Shown here: piece by piece, positions 43,201-51,412 of the stretch
Layout: each line of letters begins with the position of its first letter
Position numbering within the stretch: position 1 is the stretch's first letter
NCBI RefSeq assembly: GCF_002741105.1
Contig: NZ_NIQU01000001.1
Location: 310,001 to 374,000 of the forward strand
DNA: 64,000 nucleotides
Direction: 5' to 3'
DNA from: Pseudomonas sediminis
GTDB taxonomy: Bacteria > Pseudomonadota > Gammaproteobacteria > Pseudomonadales > Pseudomonadaceae
Program-made: the position numbers and the translations under genes
Notes under the pieces: model-generated
Databases searched by the model: none
The model's input: the letters and a program-made list of their open reading frames with translations, nothing else
Told to the model about the DNA's origin: nothing

Positions 43201-44106
43201 GGCATCGCTCTCCTCAGCGTGACCAACATCATCCAGACCACCGGCAACGGCAACGTCACCCTGATCGGCCGCTCGACCGGCTCGGGCGACGGCGTGGACT
43301 TCTACAGCAACGGCAACAACCTGCTCAGCGTGGAGAATGGCAGGCTCAGCATCACTGGCCAGGCCGACAATGCCAACGGCCTCAGTGTGCTCACCGGGCA
43401 GACCGAATTGCGTGCCACCGGTAGCGGCTCGATCAGCCTCGATGGCTATTCGCGAACGGGCAACGGTATCCATTTCTACCCGTCCAGCAATGGCAGCTCG
43501 GTGACCATCGCCAGCAACAGCGGTGACATCAGCCTCAACGGTCGCACTGACGGTGGCAGCGAGGCCAGCGGGGTGTTCATACGCAGCGGCTCGAACAGCA
43601 TCTCGCTGAGTTCGGCCAGTGGTGATATCAAGGTCAGCGGTCGTGGTGAGAACGGCGCCAGTGGCATCACCTTCAACGGCACCAGCAGCGGCAGCAACAG
43701 CCTGCTGACCGGCGCTGGCGGCAACCTGACCCTGGAAGCCTTCAGCCGCGGCGGCACGGCGCTGAACTTCGTCAGCGGCAACAACCGCCTTGGTGTACAG
43801 GACGGCATCCTGCTGATCGATGCGCAGGCACCTGGCGGCACCTTCATCGCCAACGGCAGCGACAACACCAGCATCGGTGCCAGCGGCAGTGGCGCGGTGG
43901 TCTATCGTCTCGGCGGGCTGATCAACGCCAGTATCCTCGGCAGCGATGGCGAGGCGACGCGCAGTCACCTGCAGCAGCAGATCGCCGGCAGCGCCTGGAG
44001 CCAGGTTCTGTATCCTGACTACCGGCAGACACCGCTGGCGCCGCGTATCGACCTGATCGATCTGGATCTGTCGCAGTTGCAGGCAGCGGCACCCAGCGAA
44101 AACTGA
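40279..44106 (+). CDS. TpsA exoprotein, HMW1A/EtpA-like adhesin
   Basis: The 1275-residue protein has an extended basic signal peptide (cleavage after NAMA, residue 38) and an FHA-type N-terminal TPS domain (about 39-290) with FHQPGASSVALNRVL and the NPNG-like LNANGQVYLINPTGVLFG (115-132). The rest is a beta-helix of Gly/Ser/Asn/Asp-rich repeats of about 20-30 residues (SGNVTLSGN, TTGDIQINGNST). Asn-X-Ser/Thr sequons are frequent. Only one cysteine is seen in the mature chain (VLICSTG), so a disulfide tether as in HMW1A is unlikely. I start at GTG 40279, with AGGAG six bases upstream; the ATG at 40273 directly abuts that site. It lies between its transporter gene and a glycosyltransferase gene. 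Confidence 0.92.
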   Translation: MNNKNARRGRRPQQPSLKPLSYAVLCVMHGLMPLNAMALDNNALPSNGQITAGSGSISQSGNVLDVNQNSQKLIATWDTFNIGRDATVNFHQPGASSVALNRVLSSDASQIMGQLNANGQVYLINPTGVLFGSSAAVNVGGLVASALDIADNDFMAGRLQFDGKGAGGAVINQGTIRAADGGSVALLGAQVRNEGTVVAKMGSVVLGGGEKITLDYHGDGLINMQVDEAVIDASVVNQGLLQANGGTVIMSARASDAMLSKVVNNEGVIEASSLQQRNGRIVLDGGDSGVVASSGVLDVSGRNAGERGGEVTMTGEYVGLFDDARIDASGDAGGGTVLLGGDYQGTGQLQHASATHMGKDARIEADALNSGDGGKVILWATDSTQFHGNISVIGGGEGGNGGFVETSAHALDASGRVNLSAASGKGGTWLLDPYNINITSGASSGTSSESPFTPNAGGSSTLSSATLNASLSEGANIIVQTSSGPGTSGDINVLDNVQAQGNASLTLIAHRNVNMTGTSITHADGATLNVSLLSNFNNSGNGSVALNNATIRTNGGDLTISGAVDPSGSFASTNVSSGTGVFIRSSLIDTNGGDVTIRGATSASLAAGSSATAMNISASTIDAGGGDINITAVQASSSGTGDAFILHGGSNLLTEGAGSIDISADNLGSGNGTRLFSTSNTIAASGSGNVTLSGNAASGFGVLICSTGSSSTQNIGVGSGTLTVKANSQSGRALYLAAAGDGAINLTASDSGRIVLAGDSGGSYGTVLNVTGAGASINLLSDGDITVEGNSSGGTTPSLGLITSGSGSAINIASTAGNVRLTADNSVINTGSGSFRALFLDASGSNSAIRVGTQSGNLTLEGNSISGRGVDLAPSGSGAAIELSTTTGDIQINGNSTSSFGGYGIFLNSSGASQGVSITTQTGDITLRGDSVGTSDAIALGGSGQASTNRIASQGGNILLDGHFHSPDSSELDHGIALLSVTNIIQTTGNGNVTLIGRSTGSGDGVDFYSNGNNLLSVENGRLSITGQADNANGLSVLTGQTELRATGSGSISLDGYSRTGNGIHFYPSSNGSSVTIASNSGDISLNGRTDGGSEASGVFIRSGSNSISLSSASGDIKVSGRGENGASGITFNGTSSGSNSLLTGAGGNLTLEAFSRGGTALNFVSGNNRLGVQDGILLIDAQAPGGTFIANGSDNTSIGASGSGAVVYRLGGLINASILGSDGEATRSHLQQQIAGSAWSQVLYPDYRQTPLAPRIDLIDLDLSQLQAAAPSEN

Positions 44107-44164
44107 AAAGGCGCGGCGCGACGCCACCCACGTCGCGCCCGCCCAGACGCAACAAGGCCAGGCC

Positions 44165-46003
44165 ATGACCGACGAGAAGTTTTCCCTCGAACACTTCGAG
44201 CAGCTCTGCTACTCGCGCCAGCACGAGGCGGCCGCACGCGAGCTGATTCGCCTGCTGCTGATCATCGACCGCCACTACGGCAAGCTATCCGGCCAGTTCG
44301 TGCTCTCGGTATCGCCGGCGATTTCCGCGGCGGATCTCGAAGCCCATGTACTGACCCGCATCACCAGCGCGATCACCACGCTGTTTTCCGACCCCGGCTT
44401 CCAGATCAGCCCCACCGGTTTCGATCAACTGATCAACTTCCAGCGCTGGCTGTCCTCGCTGTTCGCCGCCAGTGCCTTCGTCAACGCCGACCATATCCTG
44501 CGTGCGCTCAACCTGTATGGCGGTGAAGACGGCCGGTTCGAAGTGGCGCCGACGGAGCTGGTGAAGTTCTGCGTGCTCTATTCGTCCGAGTCGCAGCTGC
44601 CGCTGGACGTGGAACTGCTCTGGCAACAGAACCGCAACCTGACCGTGGCGCTGTGCATGGCGCTGCTGTCGCCGCGCTTTCTCGGCACGCCCGCCGCGCA
44701 CTCCAAGCGTGAGGCGCTGCTGGCCTGGCTGCCGGAACGACTGGACAGCCTCGACAGCCTGGATCAGTTGCCGGTGGCGATCATCCATGACGTCTACATG
44801 CACTGCAGTTACGCCGACCTGCCGCAGCGCCATCGCATCAAGCGCTCCATCTGCCGCTTGGTCGAACGCAAACTGGCGAACAACGGCATCGACTCGCTAC
44901 CGATGACCGCACCTCGCCCTACCATCGGTAAACGCAAGATGCTGGTGGTACTGGAGTGGTTCTCCGGTGGCCATTCGATCTACCGCACCCACTCCAGAAC
45001 GCTCGAAGCCGCTCGGCAGCACTTCGACCTGCATGCCGTGGGCTATGCCAGCAATGTCGACGATTTGGGACGCGCCGTGTTCGACGCGTTCACCGAGCTG
45101 AGCGCACCGAACGATCTACTGGCCTGCGTACGCCAGGTGCGTGAGCTGGCCGCCGAGCTGCAACCGCAGGTGCTGTACATGCCCAGCGTGGGCATGTTCC
45201 CGCTCACCCTGTTTCTCGCCAACCTGCGCCTGGCGCCCTTGCAGGTCGCAGCACTGGGGCATCCGGCGACCACCGGTTCAAAGCATATCGACTACATCAG
45301 CGTCGAAAAGGATTTCGTCGGTGATCCGGCCTGTTTCGACGAGAAACTGCTTCTGCTACCCAGCGACGGCCAGCCCTACCGCCCCTCGGCCATCCCCGTG
45401 GAGCTTTCACTGCCCGAGCGTTACGACGGCGACGAAGTTGCAATCGCCATCGCCGCCACCACCATGAAACTCAACCCGCGTTTTCTGCAGGCCTGCCAGC
45501 AGATCGCCCAGCTCACCCAGCGCCAATACGGCAAGCAGGTGCGTTTTCACTTTCTCATCGGCCAGGCGCAGGGCCTGCTCTTCCCACAGCTGCAGCGCCT
45601 GATCCGACGTTATCTGCCCGATGCGCGAATCTACCCGCACCAGCCCTACCCGCAGTACCTCGGCGCCTTCAGCCGCTGCGACCTGTTTCTCAGCCCGTTT
45701 CCGTTCGGCAATACCAACGGCATCATCGATGCGTTGACCGTCGGCCTGCCGGGTGTGTGCAAGACCGGTGCGGAGGTGTTCGAACACATCGACGAAGGAC
45801 TACTGCGCCGCGCCGGCCTGCCCGAGTGGCTGATCGCCGATAGCGTCGAGGACTACGTCAGCGCTGCCGCACGCCTGGCCGGAGACTTCAGCGAGCGCCA
45901 GCGGCTCTACCGCTATCTGGCGGATGGACAGCCGTTGCAGCGCCTGTTCGAAGGCCGGCCTGAGGTGTTCGGCGAACGGCTATTGGAGCTGTTGGGCGAT
46001 TGA
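44165..46003 (+). CDS. HMW1C-like cytoplasmic N-glycosyltransferase (GT41)
   Basis: The 612-residue protein matches HMW1C/ApNGT/EtpC. The N-terminal half is helical (TPR-like AAD fold). The GT-B catalytic half has SGGHSIYRTHSRTLEA (267-282), ALGHPATTGS (363-372), TTMKLNP (432-438, with the nucleotide-contact Lys), LSPFPFGNTNGIID (509-522) and GVCKTGAEVFEHIDEG (530-545). There is no signal peptide, as expected for an enzyme that adds hexoses to Asn-X-Ser/Thr in the cytoplasm before export. It is the last gene of the operon, 58 bases after tpsA, and the adhesin is the evident substrate. Confidence 0.93.
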   Translation: MTDEKFSLEHFEQLCYSRQHEAAARELIRLLLIIDRHYGKLSGQFVLSVSPAISAADLEAHVLTRITSAITTLFSDPGFQISPTGFDQLINFQRWLSSLFAASAFVNADHILRALNLYGGEDGRFEVAPTELVKFCVLYSSESQLPLDVELLWQQNRNLTVALCMALLSPRFLGTPAAHSKREALLAWLPERLDSLDSLDQLPVAIIHDVYMHCSYADLPQRHRIKRSICRLVERKLANNGIDSLPMTAPRPTIGKRKMLVVLEWFSGGHSIYRTHSRTLEAARQHFDLHAVGYASNVDDLGRAVFDAFTELSAPNDLLACVRQVRELAAELQPQVLYMPSVGMFPLTLFLANLRLAPLQVAALGHPATTGSKHIDYISVEKDFVGDPACFDEKLLLLPSDGQPYRPSAIPVELSLPERYDGDEVAIAIAATTMKLNPRFLQACQQIAQLTQRQYGKQVRFHFLIGQAQGLLFPQLQRLIRRYLPDARIYPHQPYPQYLGAFSRCDLFLSPFPFGNTNGIIDALTVGLPGVCKTGAEVFEHIDEGLLRRAGLPEWLIADSVEDYVSAAARLAGDFSERQRLYRYLADGQPLQRLFEGRPEVFGERLLELLGD

Positions 46004-46005
46004 CC

Positions 46006-46887
46006 TTACTGCTCCTGTAGCAGCAGGGTCTCACTCAATGCCTGCGCAGCGCTGGACAGCTGATGCCTAGCCTGGTGCAGCAAGCCGATACGGCGCGACA
46101 CCTGTGGCTCGCTCAGCGGCAGGCAGCGCGCGCCAAGTTCTTCCATCTGTTGCCGGCACAGCTGCGGCACGGCGCTGACGCCGAGACCCTCTGCGACCAT
46201 ACGCCCGACCGTGACCAACTGATGGCTCTCGAACGCTACCGGCAGCTTGCCGTGGCTGGAGATCACGCTGTCTTCCAGCAGCAGGCGCACCGCCGAAGGC
46301 CGTTGCAGGGTGATGAAGGGTTGCTCCAGCAACTGCGCCCAGGTCAGCGCGGACTGCTCGGCCAACTCGCTGGCGACCGGCACCACGGCGACGAAACGGT
46401 CCTCGTACAGGGGGGTGAACTGCAAACCATCGAGTGTCGTTGGTTCGAAGGCGATGCCTAGCTCGACGCGACCGTCGCGCACCATCTCCATCACCTGTTC
46501 GTTGATCACGTCGTGTACCGCCACGTTGACTCGTGGGTAGGCATCGCGGAAGGCGCGCAGCGCCGCCGGCAGACGGTTGCCGGCGAACGACGGCATGGCC
46601 GCTACCGCCACCTTGCCCATCTGCAGGGTGAAGTGCTGACGCAGCAGATCCTCGGCGTTGTCCCAGTCAGCCAGTAGACGCACGGCAATCGGCAGCAACG
46701 TCTCACCCTCCGGCGTCAGCGCCACGCTGCGGGTGGTGCGCACCAGCAACTGGCCACCGAGCGATTGCTCCAGGTTCTTGATCGCCAGGCTCAGCGCCGG
46801 CTGCGACAGATGCAGGCGTTCGCAGGCCTGGGCGAAGCTCAGGCTTTGCGCCACGGCGAGAAAGGCGCGTAGCTGCTTGACGGTCAT
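46006..46887 (-). CDS. LysR-family regulator, DhcR-like
   Basis: The protein is 293 residues from ATG 46887 (MTVKQLRAFLAVAQSLSFAQ), with helix-turn-helix FAQACERLHLSQPALSLAI. A longer frame upstream is not family-like and runs into the divergent promoter. It is divergent from dhcA across 106 bases that include the TGATCA element near 46903. From memory the order LysR-dhcA-dhcB-atoB-transporter matches P. aeruginosa PA1998-PA2002, where DhcR controls dehydrocarnitine breakdown. Convergent with the glycosyltransferase gene. Confidence 0.88.
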   Translation of the reverse strand: MTVKQLRAFLAVAQSLSFAQACERLHLSQPALSLAIKNLEQSLGGQLLVRTTRSVALTPEGETLLPIAVRLLADWDNAEDLLRQHFTLQMGKVAVAAMPSFAGNRLPAALRAFRDAYPRVNVAVHDVINEQVMEMVRDGRVELGIAFEPTTLDGLQFTPLYEDRFVAVVPVASELAEQSALTWAQLLEQPFITLQRPSAVRLLLEDSVISSHGKLPVAFESHQLVTVGRMVAEGLGVSAVPQLCRQQMEELGARCLPLSEPQVSRRIGLLHQARHQLSSAAQALSETLLLQEQ

Positions 46888-46993
46888 TGATTTATTTACC
46901 TGATCAATCAAGAGGAAAAACAAACTTAACAAATAAGCCCATAGCGCAGAAGCTTGGTCCAACCCTAGATAACAACAAAAGAGGCAGCCTCTA

Positions 46994-47692
46994 ATGAGCG
47001 GACTCGACAAACGCGTCGGCAGCTATGCAGAAGCCCTGGACGGCCTGCAGGACGGCATGACCGTGCTGGCCGGCGGTTTCGGCCTGTGTGGCATCCCCGA
47101 GAACCTGATCGCCGAGATCCGCCGCCGTGGCGTGCGCGATCTGACCGTGGTGTCCAACAACTGCGGCGTCGACGGTTTCGGCCTCGGCGTGCTGCTGGAA
47201 GACCGGCAGATCCGCAAGATGATCGCCTCCTATGTCGGCGAGAACGCCCTGTTCGAGCAGCAACTGCTGTCCGGCGAGCTGGAAGTCGAACTGACCCCGC
47301 AAGGCACCCTGGCCGAGAAGCTGCGCGCTGGCGGCGCCGGCATCCCCGCGTTCTTCACCGCCACCGGCTACGGCACCCCGGTCGCCGAAGGCAAGGAAGC
47401 GCGCGAGATCAATGGCCGCCACTACATCCTCGAACCGGCCATCACCGGCGACTTCGCCATCGTCAAAGGCTGGAAGGCCGACCATTTCGGCAACGTGGTC
47501 TACCGCCACACCGCGCAGAACTTCAACCCGGTGGTCGCCACCGCTGGGCGCATCACCGTGGTCGAGGTCGAAGAGATCGTCGAGCCCGGTGAACTCGACC
47601 CCACGCAGATTCACACCCCCGGCATCTACGTCGACCGGCTGATCTGCGGCAGCTTCGAGAAACGCATCGAAAAACGCACGCTGCGCGCCTGA
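46994..47692 (+). CDS. dhcA: 3-oxoacid/dehydrocarnitine CoA-transferase subunit A
   Basis: The 232-residue alpha subunit of a family I CoA-transferase carries the glycine-rich CoA loop [14 protein letters not shown] (26-39) and later [20 protein letters not shown]. It pairs with the B subunit encoded 11 bases downstream to move CoA between acyl-CoA and 3-oxo acids such as acetoacetate or dehydrocarnitine. The order with thiolase and short-chain fatty acid transporter genes matches the dhc/ato cluster of P. aeruginosa. Confidence 0.92.
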   Translation: MSGLDKRVGSYAEALDGLQDGMTVLAGGFGLCGIPENLIAEIRRRGVRDLTVVSNNCGVDGFGLGVLLEDRQIRKMIASYVGENALFEQQLLSGELEVELTPQGTLAEKLRAGGAGIPAFFTATGYGTPVAEGKEAREINGRHYILEPAITGDFAIVKGWKADHFGNVVYRHTAQNFNPVVATAGRITVVEVEEIVEPGELDPTQIHTPGIYVDRLICGSFEKRIEKRTLRA

Positions 47693-47703
47693 GGAGAAAG
47701 ACC

Positions 47704-48360
47704 ATGGCTCTTACCCGTGAACAAATGGCCCAGCGCGTCGCCCGCGAATTGCAGGACGGCTTCTACGTCAACCTCGGCATCGGCATCCCCACCCTGGTGG
47801 CCAACTACGTGCCCGAGGGCATGCAGGTGATGCTGCAGTCGGAGAACGGCCTGCTCGGCATGGGCGCCTTCCCCACCGAGGACGAAGTGGACGCCGACAT
47901 GATCAACGCCGGCAAGCAGACCGTCACCGCGATCAAGGGCGCGGCGATCTTCGACTCGTCGCAATCCTTCGCCATGATCCGTGGCGGCCATGTCGATCTG
48001 ACCGTGCTCGGCGCCTTCGAGGTGGATGTGCACGGCAACATCGCCTCCTGGATGATCCCCGGCAAGCTGGTCAAGGGCATGGGCGGCGCCATGGATCTGG
48101 TGGCCGGCGCCGACAACATCATCGTTACCATGACCCACGCGTCCAAGGACGGCGAGTCCAAACTGCTCGAGCGTTGCAGCCTGCCACTGACCGGCAGCGG
48201 TTGCATTCGCAAGGTGCTGACCGACCTGGCCTACCTGGAGATCGAGAACAACGCCTTCGTCCTGCGCGAGCGTGCACCGGGCGTTAGCGTCGAGGAAATC
48301 GTCGCCAAGACCGCCGGTAAGCTGATCGTCCCCGAGCACGTGCCGGAAATGCAGTTCTAG
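47704..48360 (+). CDS. dhcB: 3-oxoacid/dehydrocarnitine CoA-transferase subunit B
   Basis: The 218-residue beta subunit has the catalytic glutamate in LQSENGLLGMG (Glu47) that forms the glutamyl-CoA thioester, and GGHVDLTVLGAFEVD further on. GGAGAAAGACC precedes the ATG. It forms the active heterodimer with the A subunit. A strong terminator follows, though the thiolase gene downstream may still be partly read through. Confidence 0.93.
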   Translation: MALTREQMAQRVARELQDGFYVNLGIGIPTLVANYVPEGMQVMLQSENGLLGMGAFPTEDEVDADMINAGKQTVTAIKGAAIFDSSQSFAMIRGGHVDLTVLGAFEVDVHGNIASWMIPGKLVKGMGGAMDLVAGADNIIVTMTHASKDGESKLLERCSLPLTGSGCIRKVLTDLAYLEIENNAFVLRERAPGVSVEEIVAKTAGKLIVPEHVPEMQF

Positions 48361-48374
48361 GTTGTCTACCGTCT

Positions 48375-48413
48375 CGAAGACGCCACCACGCACGGCGTCT
48401 TCGGGGCGTTTTT
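48375..48413 (+). terminator. Rho-independent terminator after dhcB
   Basis: CGAAGACGCC and GGCGTCTTCG form a perfect 10-pair stem around a 9-base loop, followed by GGGCGTTTTT. Confidence 0.85.
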
Positions 48414-48419
48414 CTACAT

Positions 48420-48475
48420 TGTGGGAGGCGCTTTAGCGGCGAGACTTTCTCGTCGCGGCTGAAGCCCCTCCCACA
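48420..48475. repeat. REP-type palindrome
   Basis: TGTGGGAGGCGCTTTAGCGG... and ...GCTGAAGCCCCTCCCACA are near-perfect inverted arms around a short centre, in the 148-base gap between dhcB and atoB. This is the common Pseudomonas REP core. Confidence 0.85.
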
Positions 48476-48508
48476 ATACGCGGCCCATCAGCCGAGAGGA
48501 GTCATCCC

Positions 48509-49690
48509 ATGCAAGACGTCGTCATCGTCGCCGCCACCCGCACCGCCATCGGCAGCTTCCAGGGCAGCCTGGCCGATATTCCCGCGCCGGAACTCGGCGC
48601 CATCGTCATCAAGCGCCTGCTGGAGCAGACCGGCCTCGACGCTGCCCAGGTCGATGAAGTGATCCTCGGCCAGGTGCTTACCGCAGGCAGCGGCCAGAAC
48701 CCCGCACGCCAGGCCGCCATCCGCGCCGGCCTGCCCCACGCCGTACCGGCCATGACCCTGAACAAGGTCTGCGGCTCGGGCCTGAAAGCCCTGCACCTGG
48801 CGACCCAGGCCATTCGCTGCGGCGACGCCGAGGTGATCATCGCCGGCGGCATGGAGAACATGAGCCTGGCGCCCTACGTGCTGCCCAAAGCCCGCACCGG
48901 TCTGCGCATGGGTCACGCACAGATGCTCGACAGCATGATCGTCGACGGCCTGTGGGATGCCTTCAACGACTATCACATGGGCATCACCGCCGAGAACCTG
49001 GTGGACAAGTACGGCATCAGCCGTGAAGCCCAGGACGCCTTCGCCGCTGCATCGCAACAAAAGGCCGTGGCTGCCATCGAGGCCGGTCGCTTCGACGCTG
49101 AAATCACTCCAGTGCTGATCCCGCAGCGCAAGGGCGACCCCGTCGCCTTCGCCCGTGACGAGCAGCCACGCGCCGGCACCACCGCCGAATCCCTGGCCAA
49201 GCTAAAACCCGCATTCAAGAAGGACGGCAGCGTCACCGCCGGCAACGCCTCCAGCCTCAACGACGGTGCCGCTGCCGTGCTGCTGATGAGCGCGGCCAAA
49301 GCGCAGGCGCTGGGTCTGCCGGTACTGGCGAAGATCGCTGGCTATGCCAATGCCGGTGTCGATCCGGCGATCATGGGCATCGCCCCGGTATCGGCTACTC
49401 GCCGTTGCCTGGACAAGGCCGGCTGGAGCCTGGCCGACCTTGACCTGATCGAAGCCAACGAAGCCTTCGCCGCTCAGGCGCTGTCCGTCGGCCAGGAGCT
49501 GGGTTGGGATGCCGACAAGGTCAACGTCAACGGCGGCGCCATCGCCCTCGGCCACCCCATCGGCGCCTCGGGCTGCCGTGTGCTGGTCAGCCTGCTGCAC
49601 GAGATGATCCGCCGCGATGCCAAGAAAGGCCTGGCGACCCTGTGCATCGGTGGCGGACAGGGCGTGGCGCTGGCTATCGAGCGCGCCTGA
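48509..49690 (+). CDS. atoB: Acetyl-CoA C-acetyltransferase (thiolase II)
   Basis: The 393-residue enzyme has all thiolase sites: the nucleophile in [11 protein letters not shown] (Cys88), EANEAFAAQ, the catalytic His in [14 protein letters not shown] (near 349), and the second cysteine in [14 protein letters not shown]. It splits acetoacetyl-CoA to two acetyl-CoA or runs in reverse. GAGAGGAG precedes the ATG. With the CoA-transferase and the transporter it forms a ketone-body or short-chain acid degradation unit. Confidence 0.95.
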   Translation: MQDVVIVAATRTAIGSFQGSLADIPAPELGAIVIKRLLEQTGLDAAQVDEVILGQVLTAGSGQNPARQAAIRAGLPHAVPAMTLNKVCGSGLKALHLATQAIRCGDAEVIIAGGMENMSLAPYVLPKARTGLRMGHAQMLDSMIVDGLWDAFNDYHMGITAENLVDKYGISREAQDAFAAASQQKAVAAIEAGRFDAEITPVLIPQRKGDPVAFARDEQPRAGTTAESLAKLKPAFKKDGSVTAGNASSLNDGAAAVLLMSAAKAQALGLPVLAKIAGYANAGVDPAIMGIAPVSATRRCLDKAGWSLADLDLIEANEAFAAQALSVGQELGWDADKVNVNGGAIALGHPIGASGCRVLVSLLHEMIRRDAKKGLATLCIGGGQGVALAIERA

Positions 49691-49950
49691 GCGCCAGACA
49701 ATGGCCGCTGAAGCGCCTCCCACACTGCCCGCCCGGCTCCTGTGGGAGGGGCTTTAGCCGCGACGATTTATAAAGAGGTATGCCTGGACGCAATCCAGGG
49801 AAACCTGACATGGACCTCCCGGATTTCATCCGGGCTACACCACCAGCTCGGCCTCGGCCGAGCTTTGTCATATCCACCGCAACACCCAGGCATAGCCAAC
49901 TCTGAATGCCCGGTTAGCCCTTACACAACCATAAGAAAGAGGCGTTTCCC
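49691..49950. repeat. REP pair and small hairpins upstream of the transporter gene
   Basis: The gap holds two inverted REP copies (49703-49725 and 49741-49763; GTGGGAGGGGCTTTAGCCGC in the second), then CCCGGATTTCATCCGGG (49818-49834) and AGCTCGGCCTCGGCCGAGCT (49845-49864). These hairpins may insulate atoB from the transporter gene or stabilise mRNA ends. AAGAAAGAGGCG near 49933 is the Shine-Dalgarno of the transporter. Confidence 0.8.
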
Positions 49951-51294
49951 ATGTTCAACACCCTCACCCGCATGAGCGTGAGCCTGGTACAGAAGTACCT
50001 GCCCTCACCCTTCGTGTTCTCTGCGCTCCTGACGTTGGGAGTTCTACTGGCTGGTATCCTCTCCACCGGCCAATCGTTGCCGGCCATGGTGCAGCACTGG
50101 AGCGGCGGATTCTGGACACTGCTCGGTTTCGCCATGCAGATGTCACTGATCTTCGTCACCGGCCATGCACTGGCCAGCGCACCAATCATCAACCGCCAAC
50201 TCGACCGCCTGGCCGGTATGGCCCGCACCCCCGGTCAGGCAATCATCATGGTCACCCTGGTGGCGCTGGTCGGCTGCTGGGTCAACTGGGGTTTTGGCCT
50301 GGTGATCGGCGCGGTGTTCGCCCGCGCCCTGGCGCGCAAGGTCGATGGCGTCGACTATCCGCTGCTGGTGGCGTCGGCCTACTCGGGCTTCCTGGTATGG
50401 CACGGCGGCCTGGCCGGCTCGGTGCCGCTCTCCCTGGCCACCGGCGGCCCGGATCTGGCGCGCATCACTGCAGGCGTACTGACCGACCCGGTAAGCATCA
50501 CCGAAACCCTGTTCAGCACCCTCAACCTGACCATTGTCGCATTGTTGGTGATCGGCCTGCCGCTGCTCAACCGCGCCATGCACCCGCGTCAGGGCGCCAA
50601 GGTTGCCGACCCAGCCAAACTGGTAGAGTCGCAAGCGGAACTGCCGGCCCGTGAAACCCCGGCGCAGCGCCTGGATGACAGCCGCATCCTCGGCCTGGCA
50701 CTGGTGGCCATGGCTGGTATCTACCTGTTCAACCACTTCGCCACCAAGGGTTTCGTGCTTGGCCTGGACGTGGTCATCGCCATCTTCCTGTTCAGCGGCC
50801 TGCTGATGCACGGCACCCCGGAGCGCTATATGCGCGCGGTGGACGAGAGCGTGCGCGGCATCGGCGGCATCGTCCTGCTGTTCCCCTTCTACGCGGGGAT
50901 AATGGGCATGATGATGGGCGCCAACGCCGATGGCATCTCCCTCGGCCGGCAGATCACCGAGGCGTTCATTTCCTGGTCCTCGGCCGACACCTTCCCGCTG
51001 CTGGCCTTCCTCAGTGCTGGCGTGGTCAACGTGTTCGTCCCGTCCGGTGGCGGCCAATGGGCCGTGCAAGGCCCGATCATGCTGCCAGCCGCCCAGGCTC
51101 TGGGTGTTTCGCCGACCGTTACCGCCATGGCCATTGCCTGGGGCGACGCCTGGACCAACATGATCCAGCCGTTCTGGGCGCTGCCGCTGCTCGGCATCGT
51201 CGGCCTCGGCGCCCGCGACATCATGGGCTACTGCCTGATCATGCTGCTGTACTCGGGCGTGGTGATCTGCGGCGCGTTCTACTTCCTCGGCTGA
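49951..51294 (+). CDS. AtoE-like short-chain fatty acid transporter
   Basis: The 447-residue inner-membrane protein has about ten to twelve helices and belongs to the AtoE/TIGR00366 family. Recognisable stretches are VTGHALASAPIINRQLDRLA, SGFLVWHGGLAGSVPLSLAT, FVPSGGGQWAVQGPIM and AWGDAWTNMIQPFWALPLLG. It takes up acetoacetate or butyrate-like acids for the CoA-transferase and thiolase encoded upstream. The equivalent gene in P. aeruginosa is PA2002, from memory. A decayed copy of its last 120 bases occurs at 57602-57723. Confidence 0.92.
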   Translation: MFNTLTRMSVSLVQKYLPSPFVFSALLTLGVLLAGILSTGQSLPAMVQHWSGGFWTLLGFAMQMSLIFVTGHALASAPIINRQLDRLAGMARTPGQAIIMVTLVALVGCWVNWGFGLVIGAVFARALARKVDGVDYPLLVASAYSGFLVWHGGLAGSVPLSLATGGPDLARITAGVLTDPVSITETLFSTLNLTIVALLVIGLPLLNRAMHPRQGAKVADPAKLVESQAELPARETPAQRLDDSRILGLALVAMAGIYLFNHFATKGFVLGLDVVIAIFLFSGLLMHGTPERYMRAVDESVRGIGGIVLLFPFYAGIMGMMMGANADGISLGRQITEAFISWSSADTFPLLAFLSAGVVNVFVPSGGGQWAVQGPIMLPAAQALGVSPTVTAMAIAWGDAWTNMIQPFWALPLLGIVGLGARDIMGYCLIMLLYSGVVICGAFYFLG

Positions 51295-51412
51295 CCAGGC
51301 AGCTAGGCCTTGCAGGGTGGGCTGGGCGGCGATCCGCTTCGGCCCACCAGCGGCGGCCCACAGAGCTCGCCTCCTGACAGAGCGGGCACCGCCCCATGCG
51401 GCCATCGCCCGC

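Noticed and set aside
40279..44106. Possible CRISPR or tandem DNA repeat array inside tpsA
   Set aside because: The repeats are protein-level beta-helix turns; the DNA units vary in length and sequence and have no constant repeat-spacer form.
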